From Actinomycetota bacterium (GTDB taxonomy: Bacteria > Actinomycetota > Thermoleophilia > Solirubrobacterales > Solirubrobacteraceae), in assembly GCA_009699915.1 (NCBI GenBank), contig WLNG01000099.1, positions 1-5,833 of the forward strand: a stretch of 5,833 nucleotides of DNA, read 5' to 3'. Position 1 is the stretch's first letter; each line of letters begins with the position of its first letter. The notes beneath the pieces were generated by a model. That model searched no databases, was not told where the DNA came from, and saw only the letters and a list, made by a program, of their open reading frames with translations. Shown here piece by piece: positions 1 to 5,833 of the stretch. A program made the translations under genes and the position numbers.

Positions 1-175
1 CGACGGTCCTGCCGGAGGCCGTGCCGGGGACGCGGGCGGTCGAGCTGCCCATCACGTCGCCGGTGACCTGCGCGAAGGCGCCGGCCGCCTCGCGCCAGGC
101 CGCTGCGGCTGTGGCCTCACGGCCGGACGGCCCGGGGGCGGTGAGCAGAGTGCGCAGGACTGGAGGAATCGCCAT
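1..175 (-). CDS. Partial N-terminus of an M42-family (glutamyl aminopeptidase / FrvX-like) metallopeptidase
   Basis: Reading the minus strand from the ATG at 175-173 gives 58 codons that run off the left edge. The translation begins MAIPPVLRTLLTAPGPSG. It continues with a W-R-E segment near residue 27 and a DVMGSSTARV-like stretch near residues 40-49. The pattern LL-x-APGPSG-x-E, then WR, then D-V-x-G-x-x-x-A, is the usual beginning of M42 aminopeptidases (endoglucanase M / FrvX relatives), which are cytoplasmic metal-dependent peptidases forming large oligomers. The metal ligands lie outside the window, so catalysis cannot be judged. An in-frame TAG four codons upstream means the ATG at 175 is the first start in this frame. 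The ribosome site is weak. The gene diverges from metY. An M20-type peptidase is the main alternative, because both families share this kind of opening. Confidence 0.72.
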   Translation of the reverse strand, partial: MAIPPVLRTLLTAPGPSGREATAAAAWREAAGAFAQVTGDVMGSSTARVPGTASGRTV

Positions 176-207
176 GCCCGGAGCCTACGCGAGCGGCCAT
201 GAACCAC

Positions 208-230
208 ATAGCCGACCCGATTTAGGCTAT
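208..230. promoter_or_regulatory. Dyad in the divergent M42-metY intergenic region, with possible -10 boxes
   Basis: The 97-base gap between the two divergent start codons holds the only AT-rich patch of this part of the window. It contains a perfect inverted repeat, ATAGCC (208-213) and GGCTAT (225-230), with 11 bases between. The right arm overlaps TAGGCT (223-228) on the plus strand and TAGCCT on the minus strand. Both fit the loose actinobacterial -10 pattern TAnnnT and would give leaders of roughly 40 bases to either gene. No convincing -35 box was found on either side. A regulator binding the dyad could control both genes, but that is inference. Confidence 0.3.
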
Positions 231-255
231 TTTCCCGTGGGAGCCATCGAAAACC

Positions 256-261
256 AAGGAG
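256..261 (+). promoter_or_regulatory. Ribosome binding site AAGGAG of metY
   Basis: AAGGAG stands 11 bases before the ATG at 273. It decides the metY start against the in-frame ATGs at 21 and 174, which lack such a site and would add sequence without resemblance to the family. Confidence 0.7.
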
Positions 262-272
262 CACGACCGCAG

Positions 273-1559
273 ATGACCGACCAACTTCGCCCCGAGACGA
301 TCGCCCTGCACGGCGGCCAGTCACCAGACCCGACGACCAAGGCCCTCGCCGTACCGATCTACCAGACGACCTCCTACGTCTTCGATGACACCCAGCACGC
401 CGCCGACCTCTTCGCGCTGGCCGTGCCCGGCAACATCTACACGCGGATCATGAACCCCACCTGGGGCGTGCTCGAGCAGCGCATCACCGAGCTCGAGGGC
501 GGGCTCGCGTCGGTCGTCACCGCCTCCGGACAGGCGGCGGTCACCTACGCCGTCCTCAACGTCTGCCGCGCCGGCGACAACATCATCTCCGTCAGCCAGC
601 TCTACGGCGGCACCTACAACCTCTTCGCGCACACGCTGCCGCAGTACGGCATCGAGGTGCGCTGGGCCGACGCCGACGACCCGGATGCGGTGGCTCGCCT
701 GGCCGATGACAAAACGCGCCTGGTATTCGGTGAGACGATCGGCAACCCGCGTCTGAACGTCATGGACATCCCTGCCTGGGCGGATGCAGCCCACGCACAG
801 GGCCTGCCGCTGATCCTCGACAACACCGTCGCAACGCCGCTCGGCACGCGCGCCTTCGACCTCGGCGCCGACATCGTCGTGCACTCGCTGACGAAGTTCC
901 TCGGCGGTCACGGCACGTCGATCGGCGGCATCGTCGTCGACTCCGGCAAGTTCGACTGGGTCGCCAACGCCGAGCGCTTCCCGGGGCTCACACAGCCCGA
1001 CCCGAGCTACCACGGCGTCACGTGGAGCGACGCGCTGGGCCCGGCGGCCTACGTCGGCCGCGTGCGCACCGTCCTGCTGCGCAACACCGGCGCGGCGCTC
1101 TCGCCGTTCAACGCCTTCCTCATCCTGCAGGGCGTCGAGACGCTCGCGCTGCGCATGGAGCGCCACTTCTCCAACGCGCTCGCGGTCGCAAGGCACCTCG
1201 AGGCGCACGACGCCGTCGAGTGGGTCTCCTACCCGGGCCTGGAGTCCAGCGAGTACAAGGCCGTCGCCGACCGCGTCCTCACGAACGGCTACGGCGCGCT
1301 CGTGACCTTCGGGATCAAGGGCGGCGCCACCGCGGGCAAGAAGTTCATCGAGGGACTCGGCCTCTTCAGCCACCTCGCGAACATCGGCGATGCGAAGTCA
1401 CTGGCGATCCACAACGCCTCGACGACGCACTCGCAGCTCAACGAGGAGGAGCTGAGCGCTGCCGGCGTGACGCAGGAGACGGTCCGCCTCTCCGTCGGCA
1501 TCGAGCACATCGACGACATCCTCGCCGACCTCGATCAGGCCCTCGCCGCGGCGCGCTAG
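273..1559 (+). CDS. metY: O-acetylhomoserine aminocarboxypropyltransferase (O-acetylhomoserine sulfhydrylase)
   Basis: This cytoplasmic PLP enzyme makes L-homocysteine from O-acetyl-L-homoserine and sulfide, the direct-sulfhydrylation step of methionine synthesis. The protein is 428 residues, normal for the family. It is a fold-type I Cys/Met-metabolism PLP enzyme throughout. Visible signatures are the YTR...NPT segment (residues 56-63), SGQAA (85-89, cofactor phosphate pocket), the LDNTVATP stretch with Asp183 (cofactor nitrogen), HSLTKFLGGHG with the Schiff-base Lys208, and the C-terminal TVRLSVGIE arginine segment that binds the substrate carboxylate. The long bulge typical of O-acetylhomoserine enzymes, compared with the shorter cystathionine synthases and lyases, supports metY. 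The ATG at 273 is chosen because of the AAGGAG site. The open frame extends upstream to 21, but that part overlaps the divergent gene and looks non-coding. metX follows after 28 bases, so the two probably share a transcript. Confidence 0.95.
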   Translation: MTDQLRPETIALHGGQSPDPTTKALAVPIYQTTSYVFDDTQHAADLFALAVPGNIYTRIMNPTWGVLEQRITELEGGLASVVTASGQAAVTYAVLNVCRAGDNIISVSQLYGGTYNLFAHTLPQYGIEVRWADADDPDAVARLADDKTRLVFGETIGNPRLNVMDIPAWADAAHAQGLPLILDNTVATPLGTRAFDLGADIVVHSLTKFLGGHGTSIGGIVVDSGKFDWVANAERFPGLTQPDPSYHGVTWSDALGPAAYVGRVRTVLLRNTGAALSPFNAFLILQGVETLALRMERHFSNALAVARHLEAHDAVEWVSYPGLESSEYKAVADRVLTNGYGALVTFGIKGGATAGKKFIEGLGLFSHLANIGDAKSLAIHNASTTHSQLNEEELSAAGVTQETVRLSVGIEHIDDILADLDQALAAAR

Positions 1560-1572
1560 CGGCGCCGCCTCA

Positions 1573-1578
1573 TACGAT
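1573..1578 (+). promoter_or_regulatory. Possible -10 box (TACGAT) for leaderless metX expression
   Basis: The 28-base metY-metX spacer has no purine-rich ribosome site. It does contain TACGAT, matching TAnnnT, ending 9 bases before the metX ATG. A transcript starting 6-7 bases after it would be almost leaderless, a common arrangement in actinobacteria. No -35 element is apparent in the GC-rich sequence before it. The alternative is simple translational coupling to metY. Confidence 0.25.
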
Positions 1579-1587
1579 CCTCCCGGC

Positions 1588-2703
1588 ATGACCCCCGGGG
1601 GACTTGGACAAGTTGAGACGCAGCGGGTCGTCCTCTTCAGCGGGGACGACCCGCTCGTGCTCGAATCCGGCGCGACGCTCGCGCCGGTCGAGGTCGCGTA
1701 CGAGACGTACGGCGAGCTGAACGCCGACCGCTCGAATGCCGTCTTCGTCTGCCATGCGCTGACGGGTGACGCGCACGCCGCGGGCCACCACGGCGACCCG
1801 GCGCGGCGCGGCTGGTGGGACCGGCTGATCGGCCCCGGGCGGCCGATCGACACCGACCGCTTCTTCGTCATCGCGCCGAACCTCCTCGGCGGCTGTCAGG
1901 GGACGACCGGCCCGTCGGACCTGGACCCGGCGACCGGGCGCCGGCGCGGCCTCGAGTTCCCGATGTTCAGCGTGCGCGACCTCGTCACCGTGCACCGCCG
2001 CCTGCTCGAGCACCTCGGCATCGAGCGCCTCCACGCCGCGATCGGCGGCTCGCTCGGCGGGATGCAGGCGCTGCAGTGGGCGATCGACGACCCGCAGGCG
2101 ATGGAACGCTGCGTGCCCATCTGCGCAAGCGCGCGCCTCTCGGCGATGAACATCGCCTTCTCGACGGTCGCCCGCGAGGCGATCATGCGCGACCCGGGCT
2201 TTCAGGGCGGCGCCTACCACGAGAGCGGCTGGGGCCCGAACATCGGCCTCGCGGTCGCGCGCATGATGGCCCACATCACCTACCTCTCCGAGGACTCGTT
2301 CGCGCACAAGTTCGGGCGCGCTCGGCGCATCGAGGGCGCCGAGCCGGGGCTCGGGCCGGACTTCGAGGTCGAACACTACCTCCACCACCAGGGCGCGAGC
2401 TTCCTCGAGCGCTTCGACGCGCTGAGCTACCTCTACCTCACGCGCACCATGGACTACTTCGAGCCGTTCGAGGAGCCCGGCGCCCGCGACCGCCTGCGCG
2501 GGAACTCGACGCGCTTCCTCGCCGTCTCCTTCACGAGCGACTGGCGCTTCTCCGCCGAGCACTCGGCGCACATCGTGCGCGAGCTCCACGCCGGAGGCTG
2601 CGACGCGCGGCACGTGGACATCGCATCACCGTGGGGCCACGACTCGTTCCTGCTCGACGTGCCCGAGTACCACGAGCTGGTCGGCAGCTTCCTGACGGCG
2701 TAG
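1588..2703 (+). CDS. metX: Homoserine O-acetyltransferase
   Basis: This enzyme transfers an acetyl group from acetyl-CoA to L-homoserine, giving the substrate of the MetY enzyme encoded just upstream. The protein is 371 residues, the normal length, with an alpha/beta-hydrolase fold. The nucleophile elbow is GGSLGG-MQ with Ser155. The acid is Asp318 in TSDWRFS and the base is His351 in SPWGHDSFLLD. The Ser-Asp and Asp-His spacings (163 and 33) agree closely with those I recall for known MetX enzymes. The conserved GGCQGTTGPS segment sits at 101-110. The ATG at 1588 is the only reasonable start, since family-like sequence (VETQRVVLF) begins about residue 9. There is no ribosome site in front of it. 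Some proteins of this family use succinyl-CoA. The acetyl assignment here rests mainly on pairing with metY. Confidence 0.95.
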   Translation: MTPGGLGQVETQRVVLFSGDDPLVLESGATLAPVEVAYETYGELNADRSNAVFVCHALTGDAHAAGHHGDPARRGWWDRLIGPGRPIDTDRFFVIAPNLLGGCQGTTGPSDLDPATGRRRGLEFPMFSVRDLVTVHRRLLEHLGIERLHAAIGGSLGGMQALQWAIDDPQAMERCVPICASARLSAMNIAFSTVAREAIMRDPGFQGGAYHESGWGPNIGLAVARMMAHITYLSEDSFAHKFGRARRIEGAEPGLGPDFEVEHYLHHQGASFLERFDALSYLYLTRTMDYFEPFEEPGARDRLRGNSTRFLAVSFTSDWRFSAEHSAHIVRELHAGGCDARHVDIASPWGHDSFLLDVPEYHELVGSFLTA

Positions 2704-2708
2704 GGCTC

Positions 2709-2990
2709 TCACTTGCCGGGCTTGTTCCGCCCCCGACGTAGGCGCAAGCTGCGGTACGGCATGACCGCAAGCACTACCCCCATCGCGAGCAGCTCGCCCG
2801 AAAACGCGACGTACTGCCAAAGACTGCTGTCAACCGGACGGGCAACCAGCCCTCGGATAAGAAAATAGGCGCCTGCCAGCAGGAAGGCTGCGCTGAGCGC
2901 AGCGCACATCACGACGGCGGCGCGCGCTGCGCGCTGCGCGCAGCGCTCAGCTAGCGGCGCGGACGTCGAATGACATCGGACAGGTCTCAT
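2709..2990 (-). CDS. Small two-helix membrane protein, function unknown
   Basis: I do not recognise this gene. The minus-strand frame encodes up to 93 residues from the ATG at 2990. There are two hydrophobic segments, about residues 25-47 (AAVVMCAALSAAFLLAGAYF onward) and 60-79 (QYVAFSGELLAMGVVLAVM), followed by the basic tail RLRRGRNKPGK. With arginines also before the first helix, both ends are probably cytoplasmic. The start is uncertain. The ATG at 2990 has a GAGG 4 bases before it but overlaps the preceding gene by 44 bases. GTG at 2912 or ATG at 2909 would avoid the overlap and give 66-67 residues, but they lack a ribosome site. The gene is last in the leftward cluster and converges on metX with 5 bases between stops. 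It may act with the two secreted products encoded upstream, but only its position suggests this. Confidence 0.6.
   Translation of the reverse strand: MRPVRCHSTSAPLAERCAQRAARAAVVMCAALSAAFLLAGAYFLIRGLVARPVDSSLWQYVAFSGELLAMGVVLAVMPYRSLRLRRGRNKPGK
2887..2951. repeat. Cluster of GC-rich palindromes at the junction of the two last leftward genes
   Basis: Three overlapping inverted repeats crowd into 65 bases. 2887-2903 has 8-base arms around one central base (GCTGCGCT-G-AGCGCAGC). 2931-2946 is a perfect 16-base palindrome, GCGCTGCGCGCAGCGC. 2892-2905 pairs with 2938-2951 at 13 of 14 positions. In the leftward transcript the 16-base palindrome lies directly after the stop codon of the secreted-protein gene. 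There is no following U-run, so it is not a standard terminator. It could be an attenuating or RNA-stabilising structure. Some palindromy is expected by chance from the alternating GC composition. Confidence 0.4.
2942..2959. repeat. Direct repeat, left copy (17/18 match to 5049-5066)
   Basis: AGCGCTCAGCTAGCGGCG recurs at 5049-5066 with one mismatch (A to C at the eleventh base). Both copies contain the stop codon (TGA on the minus strand) of a leftward gene in the same phase, each encoding a protein ending in Ala-Ala-Ser. The two copies bracket the two secreted-protein genes. An insertion scar is possible, but chance similarity of GC-rich gene ends is a real alternative. Confidence 0.4.
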
Positions 2991-3834
2991 CGGACCTCGG
3001 AGCAACTTCAGCAATTGAAATCTCATACCGCCCATGACGGACGGGGCGGTACGGCGCGAACTGGAAGCTGCCATCGCGCTCGCTGACTACTCGTCCCACA
3101 GTTCGCGCACGGAGCTCTCCGGGCGCGAGGACTTTGAGGGCAAGCCGCGCCGCTACTCCAGAGCGCCAGCGTCCAGACATGCGCAACGTCCGCCGCGGCC
3201 GCAGCACACGGACGTGCGCGAGATTCGAGTAGGTGATAGCGGGGAGACTCATAATCCGGGGTACCCCGGATGTCCGGACTGCCCGATCGATGACTGGCGC
3301 GGTCACGACAACATGCTCGCGACCGTCGACAGCATCGAAGATCAGACCTGCTCGGCGATCGCTTTCCGCCTGCGGCGCAAGCAAGCCATGCGCGATGCGC
3401 ACAGAGAGAGTCGCCACACTCTGAGGCGGGAGCGTGAGAATTCCTTCGTCATCCTTCGGCTCATAGCCATGAGGTCGGAGGCGGTACGTGGGCGTGCACG
3501 GAATCGCCATGATCAATGTGCTTGTTGCCTTCCACGTGCCCGAAGCCAAAGTGTCGAGGTGAACACCGCCTCGCATCTCGAAGAACGACCCCTCACGGCG
3601 CCTGAAGCCATCGATCCACGTCCGGTATCGGGGGAAGTAAGTCTTCACACGGTACGCCCGCCGCTCCGAAAACGGGCCGACCGTGACGCGAACCATCGAC
3701 TCCGCTGGCAGGCCAGCGTCAATGAAGGCGGTTCTCTCGACGGCTGCTCGGAACCCGGCACTTGCGCTCGCGGGTCGTGCGACAACCACGTTCCCCATCA
3801 ACGCCAGCGCGGCGAATACAAGAGCCCGCCACAT
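2947..3834 (-). CDS. Secreted protein of unknown function, probably beta-rich with a C-terminal Ig-like domain
   Basis: I recognise no family. From the ATG at 3834 the protein has 295 residues. It opens with a clear signal peptide, MWRALVFAALALMGNVVVAR then PASASA, with likely cleavage after residue 26, so it should be exported. The mature part looks beta-rich. Residues about 45-185 form one region with a basic, aromatic patch (ERRAYRVKTYFPRYRTWIDG, 57-76). Residues about 208-294 resemble Ig-like or carboxypeptidase-regulatory-like domains of secreted actinobacterial proteins, with the pattern DGSFQF...GRYEISI. The mature protein has only two cysteines (113 and 285), which could form a disulfide. 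The start is chosen because it lies 4 bases after the protease stop codon, indicating coupled translation. An in-frame start at 3876 would put extra sequence before the signal peptide. The codons are less GC-rich at third positions than in metX. A role as partner, inhibitor or substrate of the protease is speculation from the tight linkage. Confidence 0.75.
   Translation of the reverse strand: MWRALVFAALALMGNVVVARPASASAGFRAAVERTAFIDAGLPAESMVRVTVGPFSERRAYRVKTYFPRYRTWIDGFRRREGSFFEMRGGVHLDTLASGTWKATSTLIMAIPCTPTYRLRPHGYEPKDDEGILTLPPQSVATLSVRIAHGLLAPQAESDRRAGLIFDAVDGREHVVVTAPVIDRAVRTSGVPRIMSLPAITYSNLAHVRVLRPRRTLRMSGRWRSGVAARLALKVLAPGELRARTVGRVVSERDGSFQFAPYRPVRHGRYEISIAEVAPRSDETCPMSFDVRAAS
3254..3271. 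repeat. Perfect 18-base palindrome inside the unknown secreted-protein gene
   Basis: ATCCGGGGTACCCCGGAT is its own reverse complement over all 18 bases. An 8-base palindrome, GTCCGGAC (3272-3279), follows directly. It falls in coding sequence about two thirds of the way through the gene, in the segment encoding SGVPRIMS. In RNA it would fold as a short strong hairpin; in DNA it could bind a dimeric protein. No function is shown by the sequence. Confidence 0.5.
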
Positions 3835-3838
3835 GGGT

Positions 3839-4897
3839 TTACGGGTAGAGATTGCGCATCCCAAGAACATCGCCACGCGCCAGCGTCCGCCACCGGAGAC
3901 AACCGACGCAAGCTTGGTAATACATCGTCAACCATTCGCTAGAATTCGCATGCCCGAGCCCGATTGCATGGCCCGCCTCGTGCGTTGCGACTGCCTCGTA
4001 GTCAAACGCGTTTGATGCACCCGCGTTTGACCAGGAATACGCGTCGGAGAATCGTGTGTCAACTTCCGTGTACCAGGACACGCTGCCGGGGAACAGCCTG
4101 GCGCAAGCCAGGGCGCCAGCGCAGCCTACGTTGCCAATGTTCCCTCGATCGATGACGCTTGTTCCATCTGCGACTGTGTGCACGCCGAGGGAAGTTGATC
4201 CCGTGTAGTCAGAAATGAAGTTGTCCTGATCTCCATACCCGCAACTGTTATAGGTGTAGTCCCAGTTGTGATGACCCTCCGTGATGGCAACGCGATCGTC
4301 ACTTCCACCAGGAAACGATCCGACATTGACCTTGTACTGATAAGTACTCCCCGACCACGCACCGCCGAGGAAAGCGTAGTCGCCGTTCGTGCAACTGTCA
4401 TCAGCGACTGCCAAGCTTGCCAGAGGGGTCTGGCGCCCAGGACTATCGCTGCCACGGCGCTGGGTCGGATCGCTCTGAAAATGTGTTCCCTCCGTGGGAG
4501 CGGGTGTCTCTGCACGAACCGTTGGCAGGCTCGCTTCCCACTCAGCCGACCAGTTTTCATCAGCGGGATCGCCGTAGGTGTATAGAGTCGTTGAAGCAGG
4601 CGTTGTCCGTTGGACCCGAGCCCTGACGCGCCTTCCCGTCGGGTCGGTTACAAGCGCGACAGTGGTGCTCAGTTCCAGCGTCCCGCTTACCGCGCAGCGC
4701 GACACGCGATAAGCGCCGTCCGCGAGGAATTCAGTTACTTCGACTCCCGCCGGCGAAACATCCTGCGCGACTTCAGCGGCGACCAAGCCTCCGGGGGGCA
4801 GACAAGCGACACGGAGCGTCTCTGCTGCTGACGTTCCGGGAAATATCAGTGCAGTCAGAGCTACGACTAGAACGAGCCCTATCCCCGTACGCTTCAT
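3839..4897 (-). CDS. Secreted matrixin-like zinc metalloprotease (metzincin, M10-type)
   Basis: The protein has 352 residues. It is predicted to be exported and to cleave peptide bonds with an active-site zinc. A signal peptide covers residues 1-25 (MKRTGIGLVLVVALTALIFP then GTSAA). An N-terminal domain follows (about 26-108, Cys32 and Cys68), then a Pro/Thr/Ser/Gln-rich linker (about 125-160) and a C-terminal catalytic domain (about 164-352). The zinc site is HEAGHAIGLGH, with His306, Glu307, His310 and His316. The Met-turn is TMYY with Met325. The ending LARGDVLGMRNLYP matches the R-x-L-x-x-x-D-x-x-G-x-x-x-L-Y close of matrixin domains. Six catalytic-domain cysteines (169, 219, 259, 265, 330, 333) suggest disulfides. 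No PRCGxPD cysteine switch is visible, so any latency must work differently. The ATG at 4897 follows GAAGGAG (4908-4914) by 10 bases. GTG at 4903 is an alternative. It is the first gene of the leftward trio. Natural substrate unknown. Confidence 0.9.
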   Translation of the reverse strand: MKRTGIGLVLVVALTALIFPGTSAAETLRVACLPPGGLVAAEVAQDVSPAGVEVTEFLADGAYRVSRCAVSGTLELSTTVALVTDPTGRRVRARVQRTTPASTTLYTYGDPADENWSAEWEASLPTVRAETPAPTEGTHFQSDPTQRRGSDSPGRQTPLASLAVADDSCTNGDYAFLGGAWSGSTYQYKVNVGSFPGGSDDRVAITEGHHNWDYTYNSCGYGDQDNFISDYTGSTSLGVHTVADGTSVIDRGNIGNVGCAGALACARLFPGSVSWYTEVDTRFSDAYSWSNAGASNAFDYEAVATHEAGHAIGLGHANSSEWLTMYYQACVGCLRWRTLARGDVLGMRNLYP

Positions 4898-4907
4898 GGC
4901 CACTCGA

Positions 4908-4914
4908 CTCCTTC
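4908..4914 (-). promoter_or_regulatory. Ribosome binding site GAAGGAG of the metalloprotease gene
   Basis: On the minus strand GAAGGAG stands 10 bases before the ATG at 4897 and 4 bases before an in-frame GTG at 4903. The spacing favours the ATG and resembles the 11 bases seen for metY. This is the strongest ribosome site in the window and suggests the protease is well translated. Confidence 0.65.
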
Positions 4915-4939
4915 AGCACAGTAGGTGTCCGTCGCCGCC

Positions 4940-4968
4940 ACCGTAACTAGTTCAAGTTACTAACGCAA
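4940..4968 (-). promoter_or_regulatory. Candidate promoter of the metalloprotease cluster
   Basis: On the minus strand TTGCGT (4968-4963) and TACGGT (4945-4940) are separated by exactly 17 bases. They match the -35 core TTG and the -10 pattern TAnnnT only partly. Transcription would start near 4933 and give a leader of about 35 bases up to the ribosome site and ATG. The segment is AT-richer than its surroundings and follows the aconitase stop, so an independent promoter is reasonable, but the hexamers alone are weak evidence. Confidence 0.35.
4943..4960. promoter_or_regulatory. Inverted repeat, candidate operator of the metalloprotease cluster
   Basis: GTAACT (4943-4948) and AGTTAC (4955-4960) form perfect 6-base arms around a 6-base centre. 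The total of 18 bases is the size of a site for a dimeric regulator. The inner AACTAGTT (4945-4952) is also palindromic. The repeat fills most of the spacer between the candidate -35 and -10 hexamers, the usual place for a repressor to act. No regulator gene is in the window. Confidence 0.4.
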
Positions 4969-5053
4969 GCGGATTCGCTTTGGCGTGTTATTCACTGAAC
5001 GAGATGCGCCCGCCGAGAATTCTTCCCCGGCATGGGCGCGAGTGGGTAAGCGC

Positions 5054-5833
<780 letters not shown>

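Noticed and set aside
21..272. N-terminal extension of metY from the ATG at 21
   Set aside because: It would overlap the divergent M42-like gene, has no family resemblance, and the AAGGAG site points to 273.
321..1373. Minus-strand open frame of 350 codons opposite metY
   Set aside because: It is the low-complexity Arg/Val/Asp/Ala-rich product expected on the reverse of a GC-rich gene. The plus strand encodes a full set of MetY motifs.
1559..1568. GCGGCGCCGC palindrome after the metY stop
   Set aside because: It is short, fully GC and expected by chance. There is no terminator tail, and metX follows directly.
1570..2613. Minus-strand open frame of 347 codons opposite metX
   Set aside because: This is again a mirror artefact of GC-rich coding. 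Composition is Arg/Ala/Val/Glu-rich with no motif, and metX is unmistakable on the other strand.
3034..3942. Long plus-strand open frame (302 codons) opposite the secreted genes
   Set aside because: Its protein is rich in Arg, Ser, Thr, Pro and His without hydrophobic core patterns or known motifs. It lies opposite a frame with a clear signal peptide and operon spacing.
4967..4980. Small hairpin AAGCG-GATT-CGCTT as a terminator for aconitase
   Set aside because: It has only a five-base stem, no U-run after it on the minus strand, and lies about 75 bases past the stop.
5013..5030. AGAATTCT palindrome with flanking CCG/CGG downstream of aconitase
   Set aside because: The symmetry does not extend past 8 bases and no T-run follows. 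It is not distinguishable from chance.
2960..5048. Transposon or integrative element carrying the secreted genes
   Set aside because: No transposase, integrase or terminal inverted repeats are visible. Only the 18-base direct repeat hints at insertion, so no mobile element is annotated.

Overview
The window comes from a high-GC bacterium, most likely an actinomycete-type organism (Actinomycetota, possibly Thermoleophilia). This rests on the very GC-rich codon use of the flanking genes, the sparse promoter signals and the gene content. The assignment is an inference and cannot be taken to species level from the sequence alone.

Layout. At the left edge is the start of a leftward gene resembling M42-family aminopeptidases (1-175). 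Diverging from it across 97 bases is a rightward methionine pair: metY (O-acetylhomoserine sulfhydrylase, 273-1559) and metX (homoserine O-acetyltransferase, 1588-2703). Everything from 2709 to the right edge is leftward. In transcription order this is the 3' part of aconitase (5833-5054), a 150-base gap with a dyad and a possible promoter, a secreted matrixin-type zinc protease (4897-3839), a secreted protein of unknown function starting 4 bases later (3834-2947), and a small two-helix membrane protein (2990 or 2912 to 2709). The last of these converges on metX with 5 bases between stop codons.

Function. MetX acylates homoserine and MetY replaces the acetyl group with sulfide, so the pair forms the direct-sulfhydrylation route to homocysteine. 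Aconitase is a TCA-cycle enzyme. The three leftward genes between metX and aconitase are of another kind. Two have signal peptides and one is a membrane protein. They are less GC-rich than the neighbours and are packed like an operon. They look like an accessory cassette for a secreted protease with an unknown partner. An 18-base near-perfect direct repeat (17/18) overlaps the stop codons of aconitase and of the unknown secreted gene, so it brackets the two secreted genes. It may be an insertion scar or a coincidence of GC-rich gene ends.

No tRNA, rRNA, CRISPR array, insertion sequence or recognisable riboswitch was seen. The part that looks least described is the protease, secreted partner and membrane protein cluster.
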